From the NCBI GenBank assembly GCA_052390415.1, contig JBQTGY010000006.1, positions 1 through 64,000 on the forward strand: 64,000 bases of DNA, in the 5' to 3' direction. The notes beneath the pieces were generated by a model. It saw only the letters and a program-made list of their open reading frames with translations. It searched no databases and was not told the DNA's origin. Made by a program: the position numbers and the translations under genes. Origin of the DNA: JANNWF01 sp052390415 (GTDB lineage: Bacteria > Pseudomonadota > Gammaproteobacteria > Xanthomonadales > Xanthomonadaceae). Positions 33,974 through 41,915 of the stretch are shown piece after piece (position 1 is the stretch's first letter; each line of letters starts with the position of its first letter).

Positions 33974-36184
33974 CTAACGGCGGGCCGGCAGGGGAATCTC
34001 GTCTGCCGCCATTGGCCGGCCGAACAAATAGCCCTGTGCCTGGTCGCAGTCCATTTCGCGCAGCACGTCGGCTTGTGCCTGTGTTTCAACGCCTTCAGCG
34101 ATGACCTTCAGGCCCAGCAAGTGGCCCATGTTGATGATCATCGCGGCGATGACACGATCTTCGCGGCGTTCCACCAGGCCGGTGACGAACGAGCGATCAA
34201 TCTTCAGCCGATCAATCGGCAAGCGTTGCAATCGACTGAGCGAAGAATGCCCCGTGCCGAAGTCATCAATGGCGATGCCGATGCCGGCGCGACGCAGCGT
34301 GGCCAAGGTTTCCAGAGCGCGTTCGTCTTCCGCCAGCAGCAGCGATTCCGTCACTTCCAGTTCCAGCTGGCCAGGATCAATCCCCGTCTCCGCCATGACA
34401 CGTTCCACCATCAGCGGAAAGCCGGGATCCTTCAATTGCCGTGGCGACACATTGACCGCCATCACCAACGAATCGCCGCCTTGTTGCCAACGCACCTGCT
34501 GGCGACAGGCTTCGGCCAGCACCCACTCGCCGATGGCAAGAATCTGCCCCGATTCTTCGGCCGCCGCGATGAACTGGCCCGGCAACACCCAGCCGGTGCG
34601 ACGCCGCCAACGCACCAGCGCCTCCACGCCCAGCAAGGCGCCGGTGAGCATGTCCATCTGCGGCTGATAGACCAGTTTCAACGCCGATTGTTCGATCGCG
34701 CTGCGCAGTTCGCGCGCGGTGTCCAGGCGCTCCTGCAGTTCGCGCTCGAAGCGGTCATCAAAAAACTGGTGGCTGCTGCGATTCAGACGCTTGCCTTGTT
34801 TGAGCGCAATGCCCGCATTGCGAAACAGCGAAGACGCGCTATGACCTTGTTCGGGATAACGCGCCACGCCCAGGGTCATGGTCAAGGCGATTTCGTTGCC
34901 GTCGACTTCCAGGTTGCGCTGCAAGCGCTCGGCCAACTGGGCCAGGCGTGCGGCGGTCAACTCACCGTTGGGTGAATCGTCGGCCATGACCACGGCGAAA
35001 TTGTCGGCCGCCGTGCGCGCCAGAAAGGCCTCGCCGGCGAATACCTCCGCCAGCAAGGCAGCGCTGGCTTTCAGCGTGTGATCGCCCACCTCGTGTCCCA
35101 GACCATCATTGACGGCCTGGAAGTTGTCGATGTCGGCCAAGGCCAGCGCGAATGGCGCACCCAGCTGGCAGCGGCGCCGCAGTTCGCGTTCCAGCGAGGC
35201 GCGATTCCAGGCCGAGGTCAACGGATCGCGAAACGCCATCGTTTCCAGTTCTTCGAACAACTGCGCGTTGTCCAGACCGATGGCGACATTGATCGAGAAC
35301 AGCTCCAGCAGCTGTCGATCCAGCTCGGGAATCGGCGCCTGGGTGGTGACATGCGCCACCAGCCGTTCGGCGCGAGGCGAGCGAATGAACAGCAAGGCGT
35401 AGTCGCGACCGAACTCGTTTTGTTCACTGGCAAGCACGCGCCGGACCCGACTCACCAACTCGGGGTCGACCAGTGCGCTCAGCGATTCGCCCTTGCGATC
35501 TGAATAACGGCCACTGGCCGCGAGCACACGCAACTCGGCAATGCCGTTGCCACGCTCTTCGGCGCACAGCACACCATCGGCGGCGACGTGCAACATCGCG
35601 CAGATCTGGGTCAACACGCCGTCGGCGAAGCCGCTCACCGCTTTCACATCCATCAATCGGGAGGCCGCATCGAGGATCGAGCGCAAACCTTCGCGATTGG
35701 CTTCGATGGTGCGGATCTGCTGGAACGAACGCAGCGCCGAGGTCAGCGTGGTCAGCAAGCGCTGACTGGTCAATTCCGACTTGGCCCGGTAGTCGTTGAT
35801 GTCGTAGTGCTGGATGACTTCGATTTCTGGCGCATAACCCGGCTGGCCGGTGCGCAGGACGATGCGCACCGCTGGATCTTCAAAGCGCTCGCGAATCTCG
35901 CCCACCAAGCGCAGGCCGGCGTCTTCGGATTCCATCACCACATCGAGCAGGATGCAGCTGTAGCGGCCCTTGCCCAACAGCACGCGCGCTTCGGCGGCGG
36001 AGTACGCACTCTCGAAGGTGAGCGCACGGCCCAGTATTTGCGCGCCTTCCAGCGCAAAGCGGGTGACGCGATGCACCTGCTCTTCGTCATCGACAATCAG
36101 GATGCGCCACGCCGGCGCGCCATCGTCGAGCGCGCCCGGCAGGCTCACTTCGTCGCGCAGGTCGAGCAGATCCGTGTCAGACAC
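33974..36184 (-). CDS. Response regulator with REC, DUF3369, degenerate GGDEF and EAL domains
   Basis: The 736-residue protein starts at GTG (VSDTDLLDL) with GGAG upstream; upstream in-frame residues are not family-like. The receiver has Asp32/Asp33, the phosphoacceptor Asp81 (ILLDVV), Thr112 and Lys135. A DUF3369 domain follows (about 140-330). The GGDEF domain has AADNF in place of the active-site GGDEF and is therefore unlikely to make c-di-GMP. The EAL domain is complete: EALVRW, VNVSPRQL, LEVTESLL, DDFGTGHSS, LKIDRSFV and IAEGVET. The predicted output is phosphorylation-controlled c-di-GMP hydrolysis. It is the first gene of an operon with the propeller kinase. Confidence 0.92.
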   Translation of the reverse strand: MSDTDLLDLRDEVSLPGALDDGAPAWRILIVDDEEQVHRVTRFALEGAQILGRALTFESAYSAAEARVLLGKGRYSCILLDVVMESEDAGLRLVGEIRERFEDPAVRIVLRTGQPGYAPEIEVIQHYDINDYRAKSELTSQRLLTTLTSALRSFQQIRTIEANREGLRSILDAASRLMDVKAVSGFADGVLTQICAMLHVAADGVLCAEERGNGIAELRVLAASGRYSDRKGESLSALVDPELVSRVRRVLASEQNEFGRDYALLFIRSPRAERLVAHVTTQAPIPELDRQLLELFSINVAIGLDNAQLFEELETMAFRDPLTSAWNRASLERELRRRCQLGAPFALALADIDNFQAVNDGLGHEVGDHTLKASAALLAEVFAGEAFLARTAADNFAVVMADDSPNGELTAARLAQLAERLQRNLEVDGNEIALTMTLGVARYPEQGHSASSLFRNAGIALKQGKRLNRSSHQFFDDRFERELQERLDTARELRSAIEQSALKLVYQPQMDMLTGALLGVEALVRWRRRTGWVLPGQFIAAAEESGQILAIGEWVLAEACRQQVRWQQGGDSLVMAVNVSPRQLKDPGFPLMVERVMAETGIDPGQLELEVTESLLLAEDERALETLATLRRAGIGIAIDDFGTGHSSLSRLQRLPIDRLKIDRSFVTGLVERREDRVIAAMIINMGHLLGLKVIAEGVETQAQADVLREMDCDQAQGYLFGRPMAADEIPLPARR

Positions 36185-36364
36185 TGAAGAACTCCGCCGT
36201 GCCGTTGGCTGGACAAAGTCTGAGGATAGCCTGAACCGCCGACGATTCGGCGCTGCTTGCCATCCTCTTGACCTCAATTCACGCAGATTGCCGCACGAGG
36301 GCGAACCGAATCGTCTGCTCACGTACTCTGTCTGCTGATTTCCCCTCCCCACGGGACGTGTCCG

Positions 36365-37195
36365 ATGCGCCTGCTGCATGCCATCTGCTTGTGTGCAATC
36401 CTCGTGATCGCGTCGGCGCCCACCCAGGCTGCTGTCGACCACAGCCACGCGGCCCTGAGCACGCTGTTGGGCAAACACGTGCAATGGAGCGACGATGGCC
36501 ATGCCAGCCGGGTCGACTATGTCGGGCTGAAGGCGGAAAGCGCCGCGTTGCAGGCCTATCTGAAGCAGTTGGCTGCAGTCACCCAAGCCGATTTTGATGG
36601 TTGGAATGCCGACCAGCGGATGGCCTTCCTGATCAATGCCTACAACGCCTGGACGCTGGACCTGATCCTGACCGGAGATGCCGATCTGGTCTCCATCAAG
36701 GATCTCGGCAGCCTGTTCGGATCGCCATGGAAGCAGGTGATCGCGCCACTGCTGGGCAGCACGCGCAGTCTGGATGACATCGAACACGGCCTGCTGCGCG
36801 GTGCGCCGGATTTTGCCGAGCCGCGCATCCACTTCGCGGTCAATTGCGCATCCATCGGCTGTCCAGCCTTGCGGCCTGAGGCCTATACCGCGGCGCAGCT
36901 GGAGACGCAGCTTGCCGATCAGACGACGCGCTTTCTCAGCGACCGCAGTCGCAACCGCGTGAGCGCAGATGGCGACACGCTGGAGGTTTCCAAACTGTTC
37001 GACTGGTACGCCGATGACTTCACCTCGATGACCGGCACGCTTGCGCCGCCGCTGGGCTTCCTTGCGGGGTACGCGGAACAACTCAGTGCTGATCCAGCCG
37101 TGCAACAACGCATCCGCGCGGGCGAGCTGGAAATCGAGTTTCTTGACTACGACTGGTCGTTGAACTCGGTCAGCGCGGCCGCGGCATCGCCATGA
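36365..37195 (+). CDS. DUF547 family exported protein
   Basis: The 276-residue product has a signal peptide (cleavage near TQA). The DUF547 domain is visible as SRVDYVGLKAESAALQAYL, FLINAYNAWTLDLIL, HFAVNCASIGCPALRPEAY and VSKLFDWYADDFTS. The conserved Asn-Cys-Ala-Ser and Cys-Pro pair hint at a papain-like or transglutaminase-like fold; activity is unknown. Its stop overlaps the start of the phosphate-type permease by four bases (ATGA). DUF547 genes are, to my recollection, common neighbours of radical-SAM arsenosugar loci, which fits the genes that follow, though the role is not established. Confidence 0.87.
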   Translation: MRLLHAICLCAILVIASAPTQAAVDHSHAALSTLLGKHVQWSDDGHASRVDYVGLKAESAALQAYLKQLAAVTQADFDGWNADQRMAFLINAYNAWTLDLILTGDADLVSIKDLGSLFGSPWKQVIAPLLGSTRSLDDIEHGLLRGAPDFAEPRIHFAVNCASIGCPALRPEAYTAAQLETQLADQTTRFLSDRSRNRVSADGDTLEVSKLFDWYADDFTSMTGTLAPPLGFLAGYAEQLSADPAVQQRIRAGELEIEFLDYDWSLNSVSAAAASP

Positions 37196-38334
37196 GTCTT
37201 CTGTTGCTGCTGGTCGTGATCGTTTTGGCCGCAGCCAACGGCGCCAACGACAACATCAAGGGTGCGGCCACCTTGGTGGGTTCGGGGCTGCTCGACTTTC
37301 GCCGCGGCATCCTCTGGGCCAGTGCGGCCACTGCAGCCGGTGGCTTGCTGTCGATCATCGTCGCCAGCGGCCTGTTGGCGGCTTTCGGCGGGCGCGGAAT
37401 CGTTCCGGATGAGGTGGCCGGATCGCTGCTGTTCTTGACCTCGGTGGGGCTGGGTGCGGCCATCACTGTCTGGCTGGCCACGCGGATGGGCCTGCCCATT
37501 TCCACCACCCATGGTTTGCTGGGTGGTTTGCTGGGTGCGGGCCTGGCCGCCGCGCCCAGCGCCGTGGATGTTTCGGTGGCGTTGCGTGGCATGTTGGCGC
37601 CCTTGCTGGCAGCCCCGGTGATGGCAATAACATTGGCGCTGCTGTTGCTGCCACTGCTGCGCCGTTGGCGCCGCCGGGCGGAAAAATCGGCCGCGGTGTG
37701 CGTCTGCGCAGAGACGCTGCCTGCGGCGGTCGCCGCACGCACAGGCGCGGAGATTGCCGGCACACAAGGGCAGTCCGCGGTGATCGCTCCGATGGTGGCA
37801 TCGTTGCGTGTTGGCAGGCTCGACGATGCTGCCTGCCAGGCACCGAGTCAGGCGCTGCTGACCTTGTCGGCCGCAGGAACCCTGGATCGCGTGCACCTGG
37901 CCAGCGCCTTGGCGGTGAGTTTCGCGCGTGGTTTGAATGACACGCCGAAGATCGCCGCGCTGATGGTTGCGGCAGGCAGTTTCGGCGCGCCGATGGCCAG
38001 CGGCCTGGTCGTGGTGGCAATGACCGTGGGTGGCTTGTTTGCATCGCGGCGCGTGGCTGACACCTTGGCCTTTCGCGTCACCCGCATGGATCCCGCCGAA
38101 GGTTTGGGTGCGAACCTGATCACCGCGGGTCTGGTTATCGTGGCCTCGCGTTTTGGATTGCCGGTTTCCACCACCCACGTCAGCACTGGCGCCGTGTTTG
38201 GCATTGCGGCGACACGACGCAGCGGCGGTGTCAAGGTCATTGCCGGAATTCTGGCGGCGTGGCTACTCACCTTGCCGCTGGCGGCCGCCCTGGCGGCGGC
38301 CAGCTACCAGCTCATGCGTGGTTTCGGCACATGA
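37192..38334 (+). CDS. PiT-family inorganic anion permease
   Basis: The 380-residue membrane protein has the duplicated PiT signature: AAANGANDNIKGAATLV near the N-terminus and ARGLNDTPKIAALM in the second half, each in a membrane helix, plus two STTHG/STTHV motifs. PiT proteins move phosphate (and arsenate adventitiously) with cations. It is coupled to the DUF547 gene and lies 67 bases before an arsenic methyltransferase gene, so transport of phosphate or an arsenic species serving this pathway is plausible. A central hydrophilic loop with several Cys (VCVCAETLP) is present. Confidence 0.88.
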   Translation: MSLLLLLVVIVLAAANGANDNIKGAATLVGSGLLDFRRGILWASAATAAGGLLSIIVASGLLAAFGGRGIVPDEVAGSLLFLTSVGLGAAITVWLATRMGLPISTTHGLLGGLLGAGLAAAPSAVDVSVALRGMLAPLLAAPVMAITLALLLLPLLRRWRRRAEKSAAVCVCAETLPAAVAARTGAEIAGTQGQSAVIAPMVASLRVGRLDDAACQAPSQALLTLSAAGTLDRVHLASALAVSFARGLNDTPKIAALMVAAGSFGAPMASGLVVVAMTVGGLFASRRVADTLAFRVTRMDPAEGLGANLITAGLVIVASRFGLPVSTTHVSTGAVFGIAATRRSGGVKVIAGILAAWLLTLPLAAALAAASYQLMRGFGT

Positions 38335-38401
38335 GCGCGGCAGCGAGAATGCGCTCGATCAACGTCCCCCTCCCTTTGCGAAATCAGGCAATCACAACCG
38401 T

Positions 38402-39442
38402 ATGAACGCAGGCACCGAAGATCAGCTCGCCATTCGCGCGTATTACGGGCAAACCTTGAGTCGTAGCAGCGATCTGAAAACGTCGGCCTGCTGTCCCACC
38501 GAGGCGATGCCGGCGCATTTGCGGCCGCTGCTGGTCGATATTCACCCCGACATCAGCGCGCGCTTTTACGGCTGTGGCTCGCCCTTGCCGTCCGTATTGG
38601 CCGGCTGCACGGTGCTGGATCTGGGCTGCGGCACCGGCCGCGATGCGTATCTGCTGTCGCGCCTGGTCGGGGAGCACGGTCGCGTGATCGGCGTCGACAT
38701 GACTCCCGAACAGTTGGAAGTCGCCCGTCGCCATCGTGACTGGCACGCCAGGCGCTATGGTTATGCCGCCAGCAATGTGGAATTGCATGAAGGCATGATC
38801 GAAGACCTTGGCGCGCTCGGCATAACCGATGCCAGCGTCGATGTGGTGGTCTCGAATTGCGTGCTCAATCTGGCCACCGACAAGGCAAGCGTGTTCGCGG
38901 AAATCTTTCGCGTGCTGAAGCCAGGCGGCGAGTTGTATTTCTCGGATGTGTTCGCGGATCGACGCATTCCCGCCCATCTGCGTCATGACCCCGTATTGCT
39001 GGGCGAATGCCTGGCCGGGGCGATGTACGGCGAAGACTTCCGGCGCGTGCTGAATCCATTGGGCTGTGCCGACGCGCGTTGTCTGAGCAGCACGCCGATC
39101 ATGATCGATGACCCGGCAATTGTTGCCAAGATCGGCATGGTCAACTTCACTTCGCGCACCATTCGCGCGTTCAAGTTGGAACTGGAGGATCGCTGCGAGG
39201 ATCATGGCCAGGTCGCGACTTACCTCGGCAGCATCGCCGAACATCCACACGCCTTCGTTCTCGACGATCACCACCGGCTGGAAACGGGGCGACCCATGTT
39301 GGTCTGTGGCAATACCGCCGCCATGTTGGGTGCAACTCGTTATGGCCAACACTTTCAGATCAGTGGCGACACCCGCCAGCACTTTGGCCTGTTCGATTGT
39401 GCACCGCCGACAGCGCCCGACAGCACGGCAGCGTGCTGCTGA
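38402..39442 (+). CDS. arsM: Arsenite S-adenosylmethionine methyltransferase ArsM
   Basis: The 346-residue enzyme methylates As(III) using SAM. The SAM site is VLDLGCGTGRDAYLLS (residues 71-86). Four cysteines match in spacing the four conserved residues of algal ArsM (44, 72, 174, 224): Cys30 (TSACC), Cys58 (YGCG), Cys153 (SNCVLNL) and Cys202 (GECLAGA). An all-alpha arsenic-binding region and a C-terminal domain ending ACC follow. The ATG at 38402 is chosen because family homology starts there. Downstream genes encode glycosyltransferases and ArsS, so the methylated product probably enters arsenosugar synthesis rather than being released as gas. The start of the next gene is three bases away. 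Confidence 0.93.
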   Translation: MNAGTEDQLAIRAYYGQTLSRSSDLKTSACCPTEAMPAHLRPLLVDIHPDISARFYGCGSPLPSVLAGCTVLDLGCGTGRDAYLLSRLVGEHGRVIGVDMTPEQLEVARRHRDWHARRYGYAASNVELHEGMIEDLGALGITDASVDVVVSNCVLNLATDKASVFAEIFRVLKPGGELYFSDVFADRRIPAHLRHDPVLLGECLAGAMYGEDFRRVLNPLGCADARCLSSTPIMIDDPAIVAKIGMVNFTSRTIRAFKLELEDRCEDHGQVATYLGSIAEHPHAFVLDDHHRLETGRPMLVCGNTAAMLGATRYGQHFQISGDTRQHFGLFDCAPPTAPDSTAACC

Positions 39443-39445
39443 TTC

Positions 39446-40126
39446 ATGCCGTCGCTCGACCAGCTCGCCGTGGTCATCCCCGTCGGGACAGGCGATACCG
39501 CATGGAAAGGATTGTTGCCGTTGTTGGCGGGGTTGCCAGCGTCCGCCGAAGTGCTCTTGTCGATGACCGAACACGACGCTCAGGGCCGGGCGAAGACGAC
39601 CCCTTCTATTCGTGTCATTCGTGGCCCGGCGGGACGTGGCCAGCAGTTGAATGCAGGCGCGGCCGGGAGCACGCGACCGTGGTTGTGGTTCCTGCATGCC
39701 GATAGCCGCTTCGATGCCTCCGCGCTGCGCGCCATTGAGCGACTCGGCGATGCACCCGCCTTGGGCTATTTCGATTTGCACTTTCATGACGGTGGCAACG
39801 CGATGTGCGTCAACGCCTTGGGTGCGTGGTTGCGCAGTCGGCTGTTAGGGCTGCCGTTTGGTGATCAAGGCTTGTTGTTGCCGCGTGTCGTGTTCAATCA
39901 ATTGGGCGGGTTCGACGAACAACTTGCCGACGGCGAAGACCACGCCCTGGTCTGGACGGCGCGCCGTGCTGGCGTGCCACTGCGTCCCCTGCGCGCGCGG
40001 CTTTCAACCAGTGCGCGCAAGTACAGCGAGCAGGGCTGGTGGCAAACCACGGCCAAACATCTACGCTTGACATGCTCGCAGGCGCGACAATTCTCCGCGG
40101 TCAAACCATTGCACGAAAGACGATGA
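39446..40126 (+). CDS. Family 2 glycosyltransferase, TIGR04283 type (rSAM-associated)
   Basis: The 226-residue protein has the GT-A pattern: LAVVIPVGTGDTAWKGLLPL at the N-terminus, RGPAGRGQQLNAGAAGS, LWFLHADSRFD with the DxD-like metal site, and GDQGLLLPRVVFNQLGGFDE. This is the 'rSAM/selenodomain-associated transferase 2' family, which typically co-occurs with the radical-SAM protein now called ArsS. It lacks membrane helices. It begins three bases after arsM, and its stop overlaps the next start (ATGA). A role in building or loading the sugar part of an arsenosugar is inferred from context only. Confidence 0.88.
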   Translation: MPSLDQLAVVIPVGTGDTAWKGLLPLLAGLPASAEVLLSMTEHDAQGRAKTTPSIRVIRGPAGRGQQLNAGAAGSTRPWLWFLHADSRFDASALRAIERLGDAPALGYFDLHFHDGGNAMCVNALGAWLRSRLLGLPFGDQGLLLPRVVFNQLGGFDEQLADGEDHALVWTARRAGVPLRPLRARLSTSARKYSEQGWWQTTAKHLRLTCSQARQFSAVKPLHERR

Positions 40127-40809
40127 CCGCTGCACTCGCCATCTTCGTCAAGACGCCAGGACATTCGCCGATCAAGACCCGGCTCGCAGCTGGCATAGGC
40201 GAATCCGCCGCCTTGCTCTGGTATGCCGCTGCGGCTGCGGCAACCGCCAGCATCGCCGAGCAAGTTTCGAAGTCTTGCGCGCTGCCGGTCTACTGGGCGG
40301 TCGCTGAGGCGGACGCGTTGGCAGATTCGCGCTGGGCAGGCTTGCCAAGACTCTCGCAGGGTGTGGGCGGACTTGGCGAACGCATGGCGAGGGTGCATGC
40401 CGAATTGGTCACGCGGCATGGCGGCGGCATCCTGATCGGAGCGGATGCACCGCAACTCGTGGCTTCCGAATTGCTGCGCGCTGCCCACTGGCTGCAAAGC
40501 GAAGCGCCGCGGTTGGTGCTCGGCCCGGCCAATGACGGTGGCTTCTGGTTGATGGGCGCCAACCGCGTCTTGCCGCAGCAGGATTGGATGGCGATTGCCT
40601 ATAGCCAGCCGCACACGGCGGTCGAGTTTCGCGGGCGAATGCAGGCGCATGGCGCGTGGCTTGAGTTGGCGCAGTTGGCCGATGTGGATCATGCCGATGA
40701 CCTGGTCGCGCTGGTCCATGCTCTGCAATCGCTCGCCGAGCCGTCAACCACTCAGCGACAACTGCTTCAGCTCAGCCGCGGGCTGATGCCAGCCAGGGTG
40801 AGCGCCTGA
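40123..40809 (+). CDS. DUF2064/TIGR04282 glycosyltransferase-like protein (rSAM-associated)
   Basis: The 228-residue protein has the nucleotidyl/glycosyl-transferase start LAIFVKTPGHSPIKTRLAAG, the central GGILIGADAPQL (acidic metal site) and LGPANDGGFWLMGANR, and a DVDHADDL stretch. This is the 'rSAM/selenodomain-associated transferase 1' family. It overlaps the previous gene by four bases. It probably acts with the TIGR04283 enzyme on an activated sugar; whether it is a glycosyl- or nucleotidyltransferase is not settled from sequence. Confidence 0.87.
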   Translation: MTAALAIFVKTPGHSPIKTRLAAGIGESAALLWYAAAAAATASIAEQVSKSCALPVYWAVAEADALADSRWAGLPRLSQGVGGLGERMARVHAELVTRHGGGILIGADAPQLVASELLRAAHWLQSEAPRLVLGPANDGGFWLMGANRVLPQQDWMAIAYSQPHTAVEFRGRMQAHGAWLELAQLADVDHADDLVALVHALQSLAEPSTTQRQLLQLSRGLMPARVSA

Positions 40810-40820
40810 ACGCCACCGAT

Positions 40821-41612
40821 TTGCTCGCCGTCGAAGGACCGCTGCGGTTGTCGGCATTTGTCTTGGTCGGGATCCTGCTGTGGGGCCTGCAGCGTCGCTT
40901 CGCCTTGCGGGGTGATGGACGCGCAGACCGCCGCCTGCTCAGCAACCTGGGTTTGGTCGTGATCGGCAGCCTGCTGTTGCGCCTTGCGTTTCCGCTGCTG
41001 GCGGTTGGTCTGGCGGTGGTTGTGGGGGCGCGCGACGGCGGCCTGTTCGGCTGGCTGCAATGGCCGCCGTGGATCGAGTTCTTGTTGGCACTACTGCTGC
41101 TGGACGCGGCGATCTATTGGCAACATCGGGCCTTTCACGTCGTGCCCTGGTTCTGGCGTCTGCATCGCGTGCACCACAGCGATATGTGCTTCGATGTGTC
41201 GACCGGCGTGCGCTTCCATCCGCTGGAGATTGTGGCGTCGATGTTGTTCAAACTGGCCCTGGTCTGGTCGCTCGGGCCATCTGTCCTGGCTGTCATCATC
41301 TTTGAGCTGCTGTTGTCATTGGGCAGCCTCTTCACCCATAGCGACTTTGCCTTTCCCGCGCGACTGGATCGGCGTCTGCGCTGGTTGTTGGTGACACCGT
41401 CGATGCATCGCATTCATCACTCGGTCGTGCGCATGGAAACCGACAGCAACTACGGGTTTCACCTGTCGCTGTGGGATCGGGTGTTTGGCAGTTATCGGGT
41501 GGTGCCTCTGCGGCCTGAGGTCGATATGCCGATAGGGTTGGAGGGGTTTCGCGAGGCGGGGGCACAGGGTTTGTGGGCGTTGTTGAGGCAGCCGTTTTTG
41601 AGGAGTGAGTGA
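40821..41612 (+). CDS. Fatty acid hydroxylase/sterol desaturase-family membrane enzyme
   Basis: The 263-residue protein has four or five membrane helices and the histidine clusters of membrane di-iron oxygenases: HRAFHVVPWFWRLHRVHHSD, then THSDFAFP, and HRIHHSVVRMETDSNYGFHL. Such enzymes hydroxylate or desaturate lipids or sterols with O2. The likely start is TTG, 11 bases after the previous stop; no in-frame ATG or GTG lies before the first helix. Its position inside an arsenosugar cluster is unusual and hints at a lipid-linked product (arsenolipid) or an oxygenation step; this is inference. Confidence 0.83.
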   Translation: MLAVEGPLRLSAFVLVGILLWGLQRRFALRGDGRADRRLLSNLGLVVIGSLLLRLAFPLLAVGLAVVVGARDGGLFGWLQWPPWIEFLLALLLLDAAIYWQHRAFHVVPWFWRLHRVHHSDMCFDVSTGVRFHPLEIVASMLFKLALVWSLGPSVLAVIIFELLLSLGSLFTHSDFAFPARLDRRLRWLLVTPSMHRIHHSVVRMETDSNYGFHLSLWDRVFGSYRVVPLRPEVDMPIGLEGFREAGAQGLWALLRQPFLRSE

Positions 41613-41639
41613 TGAATCGCTTAAGTGGGTTATCTGGTC

Positions 41640-41700
41640 ATTCTCGCGAACGCCGGAATCCAGCTTCTGCTCGTCATTCCGGCGTGAGCCGGAGTCCAGT
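41640..41700. repeat. REP-like pair of CCGGAATCC/CATTCCGGCGTGAGCCGGAG elements
   Basis: TCGCGAACGCCGGAATCCAG and CGTCATTCCGGCGTGAGCCG lie in tandem just after the hydroxylase gene; the second has a CCGGC-GTGA-GCCGG stem. It belongs to the dispersed family also seen at 3402 and 29178. Confidence 0.75.
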
Positions 41701-41864
41701 TTTCACTTTTCTCGCTTTGGTTTCGCTCGCCAGCCAACCGCGCACTTCCAAGTGCTCGAACATTCGCGCCTTTCCCCCTAGCCCGGCTGCGCTGCTCGGC
41801 GCGACGACGGGACCCAACATCAAGAGCAAGAGCAAGAGCTAAATCAAGAGAAAGAGTCTCCAGG

Positions 41865-41913
41865 TCCCGAATCCCGAATCCCGAATCCCGAATCCCGAAT
41901 CCCGAATCCCGAA
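41865..41913. repeat. Seven perfect TCCCGAA heptads before arsS
   Basis: Seven head-to-tail copies of TCCCGAA end three bases before the arsS ATG (AAAAATG), occupying the place where a Shine-Dalgarno sequence would normally be. A purine-rich hexamer run (AAGAGC units) lies a little upstream around 41825-41842. The number of copies may vary among strains. Confidence 0.95.
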
Positions 41914-41915
41914 AA

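Noticed and set aside
41865..41913. CRISPR array
   Set aside because: The units are seven bases long without spacers, so this is a simple tandem repeat.
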